This document shows, one piece after another, positions 39,229 to 47,936 of a stretch of DNA of 64,000 nucleotides (its first letter is position 1; each line of letters begins with the position of its first letter). The DNA lies in the NCBI RefSeq assembly GCF_042661025.1, contig NZ_JBHSWH010000001.1:4402001-4466000 (forward strand). Direction: 5' to 3'. The DNA comes from Flexivirga alba. GTDB taxonomy: Bacteria > Actinomycetota > Actinomycetes > Actinomycetales > Dermatophilaceae. The position numbers and the translations under genes are program-made. The notes below the pieces were generated by a model. It worked only from the letters and a program-made list of their open reading frames with translations, had not been told where the DNA came from and did no database searches.

Positions 39229-39656
39229 TGAGTCAGTGGAGCACCCGCGATGATCGGGTCATCGCGTTGCCGTCGGGTCGTTTGATCCGCGGCCGAGGGC
39301 TGGCCGCACACCCGGAGCTGTCACCCGATCCCGACTTCGGTCTCTACCTGCTCGCCGACGAAGTGCGTGGCGTGCCGTGGGACCACACCTGGGTCGAATG
39401 GACCGACTTCGGGCTGCCCGTCGACCCAGCGGCCGCAAGAGAGGAACTCACGGCCGCGTGGCAGCGGGCGACATACGAACGCGTCGAGATCGCCTGCCTG
39501 GGCGGCCTCGGCCGCACGGGCACCGCGCTGGCCTGCCTCGCCGTACTCGACGGGCTGACGCCCGGCGCGGCGGTCGACCTGGTCCGCGCCGAATACGACG
39601 GTCGCGCGATCGAAACTGCTGAGCAGGTCGACTTCGTCAGCGACTTCGCGCGCTGA
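39228..39656 (+). CDS. Protein-tyrosine-phosphatase-like protein
   Basis: 142 residues from GTG 39228; no ribosome site precedes it, only repeat copy B. The active-site loop CLGGLGRTGT has Cys 90 and Arg 96, matching CX5R of cysteine phosphatases. The general-acid region is less clear (EWTDFGLPVDP). It may dephosphorylate proteins or other phosphoesters. It converges on the DUF808 gene. Confidence 0.78.
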   Translation: MSQWSTRDDRVIALPSGRLIRGRGLAAHPELSPDPDFGLYLLADEVRGVPWDHTWVEWTDFGLPVDPAAAREELTAAWQRATYERVEIACLGGLGRTGTALACLAVLDGLTPGAAVDLVRAEYDGRAIETAEQVDFVSDFAR

Positions 39657-39662
39657 GCCGGC

Positions 39663-40589
39663 TCATTCCGACGGCTTCGCCTTACCGGGTATGACGTGCA
39701 GGACCGCCACCACGATCGCTCCAACGATCGCACCGAATACCGCTGCGCAGAAGGTGTTGACCAGCCAGCCCAGCACCGACCCGACCGCACCTGTGGCGTC
39801 GTGCACGGCGTGCTCCATATGGTGCACCAGGCTGTATGGCGCATGCCAGCCGATCTCGTCGAAGCCGACCAGCAGGATGTGCCCGCCCACCCACATCATC
39901 GCCACGATGCCCACGGTCGACAGCACCGCCATGACCTTCGGCATACCGGTGACCAGCCCGCGGCCGATCCGCTCCCGCACACCGGTCGCGCCGTCGGCCA
40001 GGGCGAGTCCGATGTCGTCCATTTTCACGATGAGCGCCACGACGCCATACACCAGCGCGGTGATCAGCAGCGCGACGACGATCAGGATCGCCGCCCGCAG
40101 GAGGAATGGCTCGTGATCGACCTCGTTCAACGCGATCACCATGATCTCCGCGGACAGGATCAGGTCTGTGCGGATTGCGCCGGAGACGACCTTCTTCTCG
40201 TCCTTGGGGCCGTCCTCGGCTTCCTCGTGGTGCCCGGTGAGCGCCTCCCACACCTTCTCCGCACCTTCGAACGACAGATACGTGCCGCCGAGCATCAGGA
40301 TCGGCGTCAGCGCCCACTCGGCAAACTGACTGAGAATCAACGCGATTGGCAGAATGATCAGCAGCTTGTTGCGCAGTGAGCCGATCGCGATCTTCTTGAT
40401 GATCGGCAACTCGCGGTTGGCCGACAAGCCCTCGACATACCGCGGGGTGACGGCTGTGTCGTCGACGACGACACCGACGGCCTTCGCACTCGCCTTGCCG
40501 GTCGCCGCGCCGACGTCGTCCAGCGATGCCGCTGCGAGTTTTGCCAGTGCCGCGACGTCGTCGAGCAGCGCTACCAGTCCACCTGCCAT
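39663..40589 (-). CDS. DUF808 / YedI-like membrane protein
   Basis: 308 residues with several membrane segments (about 78-98, 168-192, 222-245, 270-295). The opening AGGLVALLDDVAALAKLAAA and the strings KASAKAVGVVVDDTAVTPRYV and ALNEVDHEPF are typical of DUF808 (E. coli YedI). Located in the inner membrane; function not known. Confidence 0.88.
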   Translation of the reverse strand: MAGGLVALLDDVAALAKLAAASLDDVGAATGKASAKAVGVVVDDTAVTPRYVEGLSANRELPIIKKIAIGSLRNKLLIILPIALILSQFAEWALTPILMLGGTYLSFEGAEKVWEALTGHHEEAEDGPKDEKKVVSGAIRTDLILSAEIMVIALNEVDHEPFLLRAAILIVVALLITALVYGVVALIVKMDDIGLALADGATGVRERIGRGLVTGMPKVMAVLSTVGIVAMMWVGGHILLVGFDEIGWHAPYSLVHHMEHAVHDATGAVGSVLGWLVNTFCAAVFGAIVGAIVVAVLHVIPGKAKPSE

Positions 40590-40641
40590 GGGCGAAGTTT
40601 ATGCAGGAAACGCCCAGTAACCGGTCACCGCGACGGCCTCG

Positions 40642-42018
40642 TCAGTCGAATTCGAGCCCCAGCAGCGCATTTTCGACGACCTCGGCCAGTGCCGGGTGGA
40701 TCCAGTACTGCCCTCGCGCGACGTCGGGTGCCGTCTGGCCGAAGCTCATTGCCTGGATCACCGGCTGGATCAGCGTGCTGGCCATCGGCCCCATCACGTG
40801 CGCGCCGACGATCAGCTTCGTATGCCGGTCGGCGATCACCTTGAAGATGCTGGTCGTGTCCTCCATCGCCCAGCCGTATGCCGTGTCGCCATACTTCTGG
40901 ACTTTGACGGTGACGTCGACGCCGGCTTCGCGAGCATCCGCCTCCGTCATACCGACCGACGCGATCTGCGGGTGGGTGAACACCGCGGACGGCACGAACC
41001 GGTGGTCGAACGCCTGCAGGTCGTCGGCGTGAGTCAGGTTGTGTGCCACGACCCGCGCCTCGTGGTTCGCCACGTGCTTCAGCTGGTATGGCGAACTCAC
41101 ATCACCGAGCGACCACACGCCCTCGACGTTCGTTCGGCCGAACTCGTCCACCTTCACCCGACCGTCGGAATGCGTTGCCACACCAGCCTTTTCAAGACCG
41201 AGTCGTGCAGTGTTCGGCTGGCGCCCGGTGGCGACGAGCAACAACTCACCGCTGACCAGCTCCCCCGAGTCGAGTTCCAGCACGACTTCGTTCGCGGCGC
41301 CCTTGGCGCCGATGACCTTGGCGTTCAGGTGCACGTCCCATTGCCGCCCCGCCAGCGACGTGAACTCCTTGCTGATCTCCGCGTCCTCGGCCCGCAGCAT
41401 CGCCGGACCGCGTGTCACGATGCGCACCTCGACACCGAGCGCGCTGAAGACGTGCGCGAACTCCGAGGCGATGAAGCCCCCGCCGAGAATGACCATCGAT
41501 GAAGGAAGTTCATCGATGCGCATGACCGTGTCGCTGGTGTGGAACGGCACACCAGACTCCGAAATCACCTCGGGCACCACCGAATGCGCTCCGGCCGCGA
41601 TCACCACCTGGTCAGCCGTCACCTCCTCGACCCGGTCGCCGACCTGCACACGCAGCTCGCGCGGCCCGACGAACTCCGCATGTCCCTCGTATGCCGTCGT
41701 ATTCGCGCCGTTCTCGCGGTATTCGCGGCCACCCGCCTCGATCGGGTCGATCCGCCCGAACACACGGTCCCGTATGTCGCGCCACCGCACGCCGTCCAGG
41801 GTCGCGTCCACGCCATACCGACCGGACCCGCGGATCGTGTCCGCGACCTCCGCGGCATACACGAACATCTTGGTGGGGATGCACCCCACGTTGAGACACG
41901 TCCCGCCGAACAGCCCCTCCTCGATCACCGCCACGCGCTTGTCGTCGAAGTCGGGCGTCACGAGCGAGTTGCCGGAGCCGGTGCCAATGATGGCCAAGTC
42001 GAAATGCGTCACGAACAA
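40642..42018 (-). CDS. mtr: Mycothione reductase
   Basis: 458 residues. NADPH- and FAD-dependent; reduces oxidised mycothiol, the actinobacterial thiol buffer. FAD site IIGTGSGNS near residue 10; redox Cys pair at 41 and 46 in GGTCLNVGCIPTK; NADPH motif GGGFIASEFAHVFSALG; C-terminal interface HPALAEVVENALLGLEFD with the catalytic His. TTG 42018 or GTG 42012 could start it. The choice of mycothione over glutathione reductase rests on the GSGNS and 'IPTKM' pattern and the actinobacterial setting. Confidence 0.9.
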   Translation of the reverse strand: MFVTHFDLAIIGTGSGNSLVTPDFDDKRVAVIEEGLFGGTCLNVGCIPTKMFVYAAEVADTIRGSGRYGVDATLDGVRWRDIRDRVFGRIDPIEAGGREYRENGANTTAYEGHAEFVGPRELRVQVGDRVEEVTADQVVIAAGAHSVVPEVISESGVPFHTSDTVMRIDELPSSMVILGGGFIASEFAHVFSALGVEVRIVTRGPAMLRAEDAEISKEFTSLAGRQWDVHLNAKVIGAKGAANEVVLELDSGELVSGELLLVATGRQPNTARLGLEKAGVATHSDGRVKVDEFGRTNVEGVWSLGDVSSPYQLKHVANHEARVVAHNLTHADDLQAFDHRFVPSAVFTHPQIASVGMTEADAREAGVDVTVKVQKYGDTAYGWAMEDTTSIFKVIADRHTKLIVGAHVMGPMASTLIQPVIQAMSFGQTAPDVARGQYWIHPALAEVVENALLGLEFD

Positions 42019-42195
42019 AGCGTATGCCGCGCCGAAAACAGCCCTGGTCCCGATACACCTCCTCCGCTGCGCTCCCCCGGCACCCTTCGATACGCCGCTC
42101 GTTCCTCACGGCTACTCAGGACGGCGCTCGACCCGCTCGACTCGTATGGCGAGATGGATGTTCACATATTGGACAACACGGAGGATCCTTGCGGC

Positions 42196-43404
42196 ATGAC
42201 GGAGAGCACCTACTGGCGACGCAATCTCGTTGTCTGCGTGGGTGGTTCGTTCACGACGATCGTGGCGATGACCATGCTCATCCCCTACCTGCCGATCTTC
42301 GTGGAGCAACTCGGGGTCCACGGCCAAGGCTCGGTGCTGCGCTGGTCGGGCATCGCGTATGGCGCAACGTTCTTCACCGCGGCGCTCGCCGCACCGCTGT
42401 GGGGAGCGCTCGGTGACCGCTTCGGTCGCAAGTCGATGCTCATCCGCGCCAGCCTCGGTATGGCGATCGTGATGTCCTGCATCGGCCTGGCGCAGGACGT
42501 CTGGCAACTCGTCGGACTGCGTCTGCTGACCGGCCTGCTCGGCGGTTACGCCTCGGGCTCGACGATCCTGGTTGCGGCGCAGACGCCGAAGGAACGCAGT
42601 GCGTGGGCGCTCGGGGTGCTGTCCGGCGGGGTGATGGCGGGCAACATCGTCGGACCGCTCTTCGGTGGCTTCGCGCCGGCGCTCATCGGCGTACGCACCA
42701 CGTTCCTGCTGGCCGGCGTCCTGATCTTCCTGGCGTTCATAGCGACCGCGACGCTGCTGCACGAGGATCACACACCGAAATCCCCGCAGCACCAGCACAA
42801 TCGGGTCGCGTGGTCGCAGCTGCCGCACCGCGGGACGATCCTCATGCTGCTGGTCACCTCGAGCCTGCTGCTGTTCGCGACGATGTCGGTGGAGCCGACC
42901 ATCACGCTCTTCGTCGGCGAACTGTCCGACACCGAGCACGCCTCGTTCGCCGCGGGCATCATCATGGCGCTCGGCGCTGCTGGCAGCATCGCGTGCGCTC
43001 CCCGGTTGGGTCGCCTCGCCGACCGGATCGGACATCTGCCCGTTATCGTCGGGTCGCTCGCCGCCGCCGGCCTTGCGCTCCTGGCGCAGGCCGCCGCACC
43101 GAACGTCGTGGTGCTCGCGGTGTTGCGCCTGTTGATGGGCGCCGCCCTCGGCGGGCTAATGCCGGCGATCATCGCGGCAATCCGGCACCGCGTCCCGGAC
43201 AACGTGGTCGGCCGGGTTCTGGGGCTCTCGGTCTCTGCGCAATACGTCGGTCAGGTCACCGGACCGCTGATGGGCGGGTATGTCGGAGCCCATCTGGGCC
43301 TGCGACCCGTCTTCGCCATCACCGCCGTGGTGCTGCTGGCCGTGGCCACCGCCGACCTCGTGCTGATCCGACGACGTCCGGCAGCGGCAACCGCGGACTA
43401 CTGA
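42196..43404 (+). CDS. Major facilitator superfamily transporter, drug:H+ antiporter type
   Basis: 402 residues from ATG 42196 with GGAGGA upstream. About 12 membrane segments; motif A between TM2 and TM3 reads GALGDRFGRKSML, with a second copy RLADRIGHLP between TM8 and TM9. TM5 keeps GNIVGPLFGGFAP, the antiporter motif of drug-efflux members. Substrate unknown. Its stop overlaps the stop of the convergent SIS gene by seven bases. Confidence 0.87.
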   Translation: MTESTYWRRNLVVCVGGSFTTIVAMTMLIPYLPIFVEQLGVHGQGSVLRWSGIAYGATFFTAALAAPLWGALGDRFGRKSMLIRASLGMAIVMSCIGLAQDVWQLVGLRLLTGLLGGYASGSTILVAAQTPKERSAWALGVLSGGVMAGNIVGPLFGGFAPALIGVRTTFLLAGVLIFLAFIATATLLHEDHTPKSPQHQHNRVAWSQLPHRGTILMLLVTSSLLLFATMSVEPTITLFVGELSDTEHASFAAGIIMALGAAGSIACAPRLGRLADRIGHLPVIVGSLAAAGLALLAQAAAPNVVVLAVLRLLMGAALGGLMPAIIAAIRHRVPDNVVGRVLGLSVSAQYVGQVTGPLMGGYVGAHLGLRPVFAITAVVLLAVATADLVLIRRRPAAATADY

Positions 43405-44579
43405 TCGGACGTGCGGTCGCGCAGGTCGGCGACGTGCGGCGACACTGCCGGATCGACGCCGAAACCGAGGGCGAGGTAGGTCGACGCGAAATCGGTCAGT
43501 GCCATCAGCTCCGCCAGACGGGCGACGGGATGCCCTGCGGTAGCGGTGGATTCGATGACTCGCGCGCCGGCACCACGAGCGGTGCCGAGCACCGCCTCGG
43601 TGAGCGAACGGGCTGCATCGCTCTCCGGTGTCGGCGGCTGAAGGGGCGCATCGCGCAACATCATCAGGCCGAGCTTCGGCTGTGCGGGCGCATCCAGGAA
43701 CGGGTCGGCGAAGATGTCGGCCTGGCGCGCGCCGGTGGCACCCGACCCGCCGCCGGCGGTGAACGGTCCGTCGAAGCAGGCGACGACCTGCGATGCCGCA
43801 TCCGGCAGCTCTCCCCACGTCGCGGGAATGCGTGCGGTCTGCGCCAGCATCGTCGCAGCACGTCGCGCCGCAACACCGGCCAGCGGCCCGTCACCGAGCA
43901 CGACGGGCACCGTCTCGGCGAGTTGCACCGCGATCAGCTTGGCGGGGTTCACGAACGATTCGGAGGACGGCCGGCAGGCCTCAGCCTGCTCGTCGAGCCG
44001 GGACGCGACGTCGGGAAGGACCGACTGCGGGACGTCGATCAGGCCGAGACCGTCGCCCGCCATCAAAACCGGAGTCAGCAACGACCACAACGAGGTTCGC
44101 GACGATGTCCGGCCGTGTCCGACACCGATGTGGACGCCGCGGGCGCGATGACTGACCTCCGCCAGTGGTGAGTCCTCGGCCCCGACGGTGAGCAGCGCGG
44201 CACCGCGACGGGCCGCCTCCCGGGCGACCGCGACGGGCCCCTCCGCTCGTCCGGACAACGACACCGCGATCACCAGGTCGAGCGAGCCCACCCAACCGGG
44301 CAGCGGCAGGTTGCGACGAACCGTGACCGGCACCGGCGACGACGGCTCAGCGAGCATCTCGAGCACATCGGCAACAACAGCACTGCCACCGAGTGCGGCC
44401 ACCACGACCGACCGCGGCCGTTCACCGTAGGCAACCCGGTCGATGCCGCCCTCGGTCGACAGCGTCACCGCCTCGCGGACCTGCGCTCCGGCGGTTGCGA
44501 GCGCACGCAGTGTCTCTCGGGAGTCCCGGCGAGCGAGCTCGTCGGGATCGTCGAGTACTGCTTCATCCAGAGAAGGCAT
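43398..44579 (-). CDS. SIS-domain sugar-phosphate isomerase-like protein (Rv3256c-like)
   Basis: 393 residues from ATG 44579; the longer frame upstream runs into the Trm112 gene and is rejected. Two SIS-type halves: an N-terminal part with VVVAALGGSAVVADVLEML and VIAVSLSGRAEGPV (sugar-phosphate loop) and a C-terminal part with VVLGDGPLAGVAARRAATML. Resembles bifunctional phosphoglucose/phosphomannose isomerases. It lies in the manB-Trm112 operon, like Rv3256c in mycobacteria, so a role in mannose phosphate supply is likely. Confidence 0.8.
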   Translation of the reverse strand: MPSLDEAVLDDPDELARRDSRETLRALATAGAQVREAVTLSTEGGIDRVAYGERPRSVVVAALGGSAVVADVLEMLAEPSSPVPVTVRRNLPLPGWVGSLDLVIAVSLSGRAEGPVAVAREAARRGAALLTVGAEDSPLAEVSHRARGVHIGVGHGRTSSRTSLWSLLTPVLMAGDGLGLIDVPQSVLPDVASRLDEQAEACRPSSESFVNPAKLIAVQLAETVPVVLGDGPLAGVAARRAATMLAQTARIPATWGELPDAASQVVACFDGPFTAGGGSGATGARQADIFADPFLDAPAQPKLGLMMLRDAPLQPPTPESDAARSLTEAVLGTARGAGARVIESTATAGHPVARLAELMALTDFASTYLALGFGVDPAVSPHVADLRDRTSDQ

Positions 44580-44592
44580 CGTCGACGACGAA

Positions 44593-44799
44593 TCAGACTG
44601 TGAAGACTCGGGACTCGTCGGCCAGCAGCACCGGCACGCCGCCGTCGATGCGATAACCGCGCCGCTGCCCGGGTGCGCCGCAGTCGGCGGCACACTGCAA
44701 CTCAGGCGACCCGTCCGGGCCGGTGGCGTCGACCAGCTCGTGCAGCCCGACGGGGCAGCGCAGGATCTCGCGTAGCCACGGGTCAATAGTCATGCTCAT
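44593..44799 (-). CDS. Trm112 family small protein
   Basis: 68 residues. The pattern WLREILRCPVGLHEL...C...C plus YRIDGGVPVLLADES is the Trm112 (YcaR-like) zinc-ribbon fold. In other organisms it activates methyltransferases; in this conserved actinobacterial operon its partner is unknown. ATG 44799 overlaps the manB stop (ATGA); ATG 44793 is a second choice. Confidence 0.87.
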   Translation of the reverse strand: MSMTIDPWLREILRCPVGLHELVDATGPDGSPELQCAADCGAPGQRRGYRIDGGVPVLLADESRVFTV

Positions 44800-46220
44800 G
44801 CCTGAATCTCCTCACGGATCTGCTGCAGGGCGCCGTCGCGCACGGTCTCCATCGTCGCACGGTCGGCGGCTTCGACGTTGAGACGCAACAGTGGCTCGGT
44901 GTTGCTCGCTCGGACATTCAGCCACCACATCGGCTCACCGACGTGCGCGATCGTCAGGCCGTCGAGGGTGTCGGACTCGATCTCGCCCTGCTGTCGCGCC
45001 CATTCGCTTACACGCTCGGTCGCTGCTGCCCCATCGGCCACCCGCGAGTTGATCTCGCCCGAGGCGACATACCGGCTGTATGACGCAACCAACTCCGACA
45101 GCGGCCGGTCCCCCTCGCCGAGGGCAGCCAGCACGTGCATTGCGGCGAGCATCCCGGTGTCGGCGAACCAGAAGTCCCGGAAGTAGTAGTGCGCGGAGTG
45201 CTCGCCACCGAATATCGCCTGGTGTGAGGCCATTTCGGCCTTGATGAACGAGTGACCGACGCGAGTGCGGACCGGCTGGCCACCCTGCTCGGCGATGATC
45301 TCGGGGACCGCGCGGGACGAGATCAGGTTGTAGACGACCGGGACGCCGGCACCGGCTTTCGCGATCTCCCGGGTCGCGACCAAAGCGGTGACCGCAGAGG
45401 GACTGACCGGCTCACCGCGCTCGTCGACCACGAAACACCGGTCGGCGTCTCCGTCGAAGGCGAGCCCCACGTCGGCTCCGTGCTCGACGACAGCGCGCTG
45501 TAGGTCCCGCAGGTTCTCCGGTTCCAGTGGATTGGCCTCGTGGTTCGGGAACGTCCCGTCCAACTCGAAATAGAGCGGCACGACTTCAAGAGGCAGCTGG
45601 GGCAAACCTGCCCCGGTGTCGAGCACCGCCGGGGCGGTGTGTCCGCCCATGCCGTTGCCGGCGTCGACGACTACCTTGAGTGACCGGCTGCCGGACAGGT
45701 CCACGAGTCCGCGCAAGAATTTCGCGTAGTCGCCCAGCACGTCTCGGTGAGTGATCTCACCGACGACATCCGCTGCCGGCGGCGCGCCGGCCGGGTCGTC
45801 CAAGCGGGCCTGTGCGATCTCGGTGATCTGGGTGAGGCCGGTCTCTCGGCTGACCGGCCGAGCGCCCGAGCGGCACAGCTTGATGCCGTTGTATTGCGCG
45901 GGGTTGTGGCTCGCCGTGAACATCGCGCCTGGCAGGTCGAGCGCACCACTGGCGTAGTAGAGACCGTCGGTCGAGCACAACCCGATCTGCACCACGTCGA
46001 CGCCGACGGACGCCGCTCCACGGGCAAACGCATCGGCAAGGCTCGGTGAGCTCGGGCGCATGTCGTGGCCGATCACGATCGCAGTCGCACCGTCCGGGAC
46101 CGCGACCACTTGGGCGACGGCCGCACCGATCGCAAAAGCCACGTCATCGTTCAATTGGTCGGGCACGAGGCCGCGAACGTCATACGCCTTGCAGAAGTCG
46201 GCGAGTCGAGGCGATGTCAC
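44796..46220 (-). CDS. manB: Phosphomannomutase / phosphoglucomutase
   Basis: 474 residues. Interconverts mannose-6- and mannose-1-phosphate, feeding GDP-mannose for glycans and glycolipids. The phospho-Ser is in TASHNPAQYNG (102-112), metal loop in AFDGDADRC, sugar-binding loop in GGEHSAHYYF, and phosphate loop RASNTEPLLRLNVEA. First gene of an operon with Trm112 and the SIS protein. The order matches the Rv3257c-Rv3256c region of mycobacteria. Confidence 0.93.
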   Translation of the reverse strand: MTSPRLADFCKAYDVRGLVPDQLNDDVAFAIGAAVAQVVAVPDGATAIVIGHDMRPSSPSLADAFARGAASVGVDVVQIGLCSTDGLYYASGALDLPGAMFTASHNPAQYNGIKLCRSGARPVSRETGLTQITEIAQARLDDPAGAPPAADVVGEITHRDVLGDYAKFLRGLVDLSGSRSLKVVVDAGNGMGGHTAPAVLDTGAGLPQLPLEVVPLYFELDGTFPNHEANPLEPENLRDLQRAVVEHGADVGLAFDGDADRCFVVDERGEPVSPSAVTALVATREIAKAGAGVPVVYNLISSRAVPEIIAEQGGQPVRTRVGHSFIKAEMASHQAIFGGEHSAHYYFRDFWFADTGMLAAMHVLAALGEGDRPLSELVASYSRYVASGEINSRVADGAAATERVSEWARQQGEIESDTLDGLTIAHVGEPMWWLNVRASNTEPLLRLNVEAADRATMETVRDGALQQIREEIQA

Positions 46221-46231
46221 AAGGGACGAGC

Positions 46232-46594
46232 CTACCGGGACGAGTCCAGGCCCCGCAGCACGGTCAGCACCGGTCGCCCGGCCTCGGTCGGCGGCACGTC
46301 GGGCGCCGGTGGCGGTGCCGCCGCAGCGCGTACCGCATCGGCCAGCGCGAGCAGGTCATCGGGAGTGGGTTCGGGCTCCGACAGGTCGATCGCCAGGCGC
46401 ACGACGTCCCAGCCGCGCGGCGCGGTCAGCCGCGTCGTGTGATCGGCACACAGGTCGTAGGTGTGCGGCTCGGCATAGGTCGCGAGCGGCCCGAGCACAG
46501 CAGTTTGATCGGCGTAGACGTAGGTGAGGGTCGCGACCGCACCGGACTTGCAGGCGGTGCGGGAACACAGGCGCTTCACTCTCGGACCAGTCAC
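46232..46594 (-). CDS. DUF3499 family protein (Rv3258c-like)
   Basis: 120 residues if started at GTG 46594; GTG 46582 is also possible. Family signs: KRLCSRTACKSGAVATLTYV (two Cys), AEPHTYDLCADHTTRLTAPR (Cys, His), then a variable tail. The Cys/His set suggests a zinc site. Function unknown. It lies between manB and the metallopeptidase-like gene, as in mycobacteria, and faces away from the latter. Confidence 0.83.
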   Translation of the reverse strand: MTGPRVKRLCSRTACKSGAVATLTYVYADQTAVLGPLATYAEPHTYDLCADHTTRLTAPRGWDVVRLAIDLSEPEPTPDDLLALADAVRAAAAPPPAPDVPPTEAGRPVLTVLRGLDSSR

Positions 46595-46708
46595 GATGCT
46601 CGACTCTAGGACACCGGGCGCTTCGGTGGCAGGTCGGCACGCCGTCGAGACAGCGGATCGAATCCGGTTGGCATCTCGAATCTGGTTGGCACCGTTAGAG
46701 TCATCACT

Positions 46709-47095
46709 ATGAGCGTCGATCGGCACGGTCGCGGTTTTCGCGGCCCCCTGGCCTGGCCACCGGTGCCTGCCATGCGCAGTAGATCGGCACAGTTCGACGA
46801 GCTGGTGCTGGATGGCGTGGAGAGTCTCGAGGGACGGCTGAAGCGCAGCCTGGACGGCATCGAATTCGCGGTGGAGGACGTGCCGTCGACCGATCCCCCA
46901 CCGTGGGAGGCCGATCTCGCCCTCGGGCGGGCACACCCGGCCCAGCGCGGCCGTGCTGCCCGCGTGGTGCTCTACCGCCGACCGATCGAGTCACGCGCCG
47001 CGGAGGACGCCGACCTCACCGACCTGGTGTGGGAAGTCCTTGCCGAGCAGGTCGCGCACGTGATCGGCATACATCCCGACGACCTGGAGGACTGA
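46709..47095 (+). CDS. Metallopeptidase-family protein with degenerate HExxH (Rv3259-like)
   Basis: 128 residues, ATG 46709. The fold of the minimal zincin family is shown by FDELVLDGVESLE, VVLYRRPIE and VWEVLAEQVAHVIGIHPDDLE. The zinc motif HExxH reads AEQVAH, so the first His is lost; peptidase action is doubtful. Its stop overlaps the start of the next gene (TGATG). The position between DUF3499 and whiB2 fits Rv3259. Confidence 0.75.
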   Translation: MSVDRHGRGFRGPLAWPPVPAMRSRSAQFDELVLDGVESLEGRLKRSLDGIEFAVEDVPSTDPPPWEADLALGRAHPAQRGRAARVVLYRRPIESRAAEDADLTDLVWEVLAEQVAHVIGIHPDDLED

Positions 47096-47925
47096 TGTCA
47101 CGGGCCACCGACCCACCACCGCTGATCCCCGGGCTGCCGGGGATCGCTCGCCAGCCGGTCCTGGTCACCGGCGGCACCGGCACCATCGGTTCGCGCGCCG
47201 TGCTGGAGTTGCTCCGATCCGGTGTCCCCGCAAAGGTTTTGACGCGTATGCCGGGCCACGCGACGACCGGTGCCCAGGAGATCGAGGGTGACCTCGCGAC
47301 TGGCTCCGGACTCGTCGAAGCGGTCGCCGGAGTCCAGTCGGTGATCCATTGCGCGAGCAACGCCGCGCACAGCCAGGACGTCGACATCGACGGCACGGCA
47401 CGCCTGTGTGAGGCGCTGGCCGCGCACAATCCCGATGCCCGGCTGATCCACGTGTCGATCGTCGGCTGTTGGGATAACCCACTCCCCTATTACCGTGCCA
47501 AGGCTGCCGCCGAGACCGCGGTCACCAGCTCCGGTCGCCCACACGTCATCGTGCGCGCCACCCAGCTGCACGAGTTGGTGCGTCGCCTGGTGGGTGGCCA
47601 GCTCGCAGGGTTCGGGGTCGGCATGCGTCGGCTCCGCTTCGCGCCGATCGAATCCCATTGGCTGGCAACGCAATTGGTCGATCACGCACTCGACGAGACA
47701 CCTTCGGTCGCAACCGCGGAGTACGCCGGGCCGGAGATCCTGACCGCTCGTGAGCTGGCCGTCCTGACCGCGCACGTCGAAGGGCGCCGTGCACCGCGTC
47801 AGGTGCGGCTGCCTGCGGTGGGCGGCACGATGCGCCGGTTCGCCGAGGGTTCGAACCTGCCGGGTCCGAACGCGGTTCGGGGCGGCGCGACGTATGCGCA
47901 GTGGTTGTCCGAACAGCAGTCGTGA
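47095..47925 (+). CDS. NAD(P)-binding short-chain-type protein (NmrA/atypical SDR)
   Basis: 276 residues from ATG 47095. The Rossmann loop VLVTGGTGTIGSRAVLELL is at about 20-40; VIHCASNAAHSQDVDIDGTA and VSIVGCWDNPLPYYRAKAAA hold the SDR-like Tyr and Lys (YRAK). The family (extended, atypical SDR; NmrA-like) covers reductases and redox sensors. Coupled by TGATG to the metallopeptidase-like gene. Confidence 0.82.
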   Translation: MSRATDPPPLIPGLPGIARQPVLVTGGTGTIGSRAVLELLRSGVPAKVLTRMPGHATTGAQEIEGDLATGSGLVEAVAGVQSVIHCASNAAHSQDVDIDGTARLCEALAAHNPDARLIHVSIVGCWDNPLPYYRAKAAAETAVTSSGRPHVIVRATQLHELVRRLVGGQLAGFGVGMRRLRFAPIESHWLATQLVDHALDETPSVATAEYAGPEILTARELAVLTAHVEGRRAPRQVRLPAVGGTMRRFAEGSNLPGPNAVRGGATYAQWLSEQQS

Positions 47926-47936
47926 GACCCGACTGG

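Noticed and set aside
46232..46936. Long version of the DUF3499 protein
   Set aside because: The upstream part lies opposite the metallopeptidase gene; family members start close to the CSRTAC motif.
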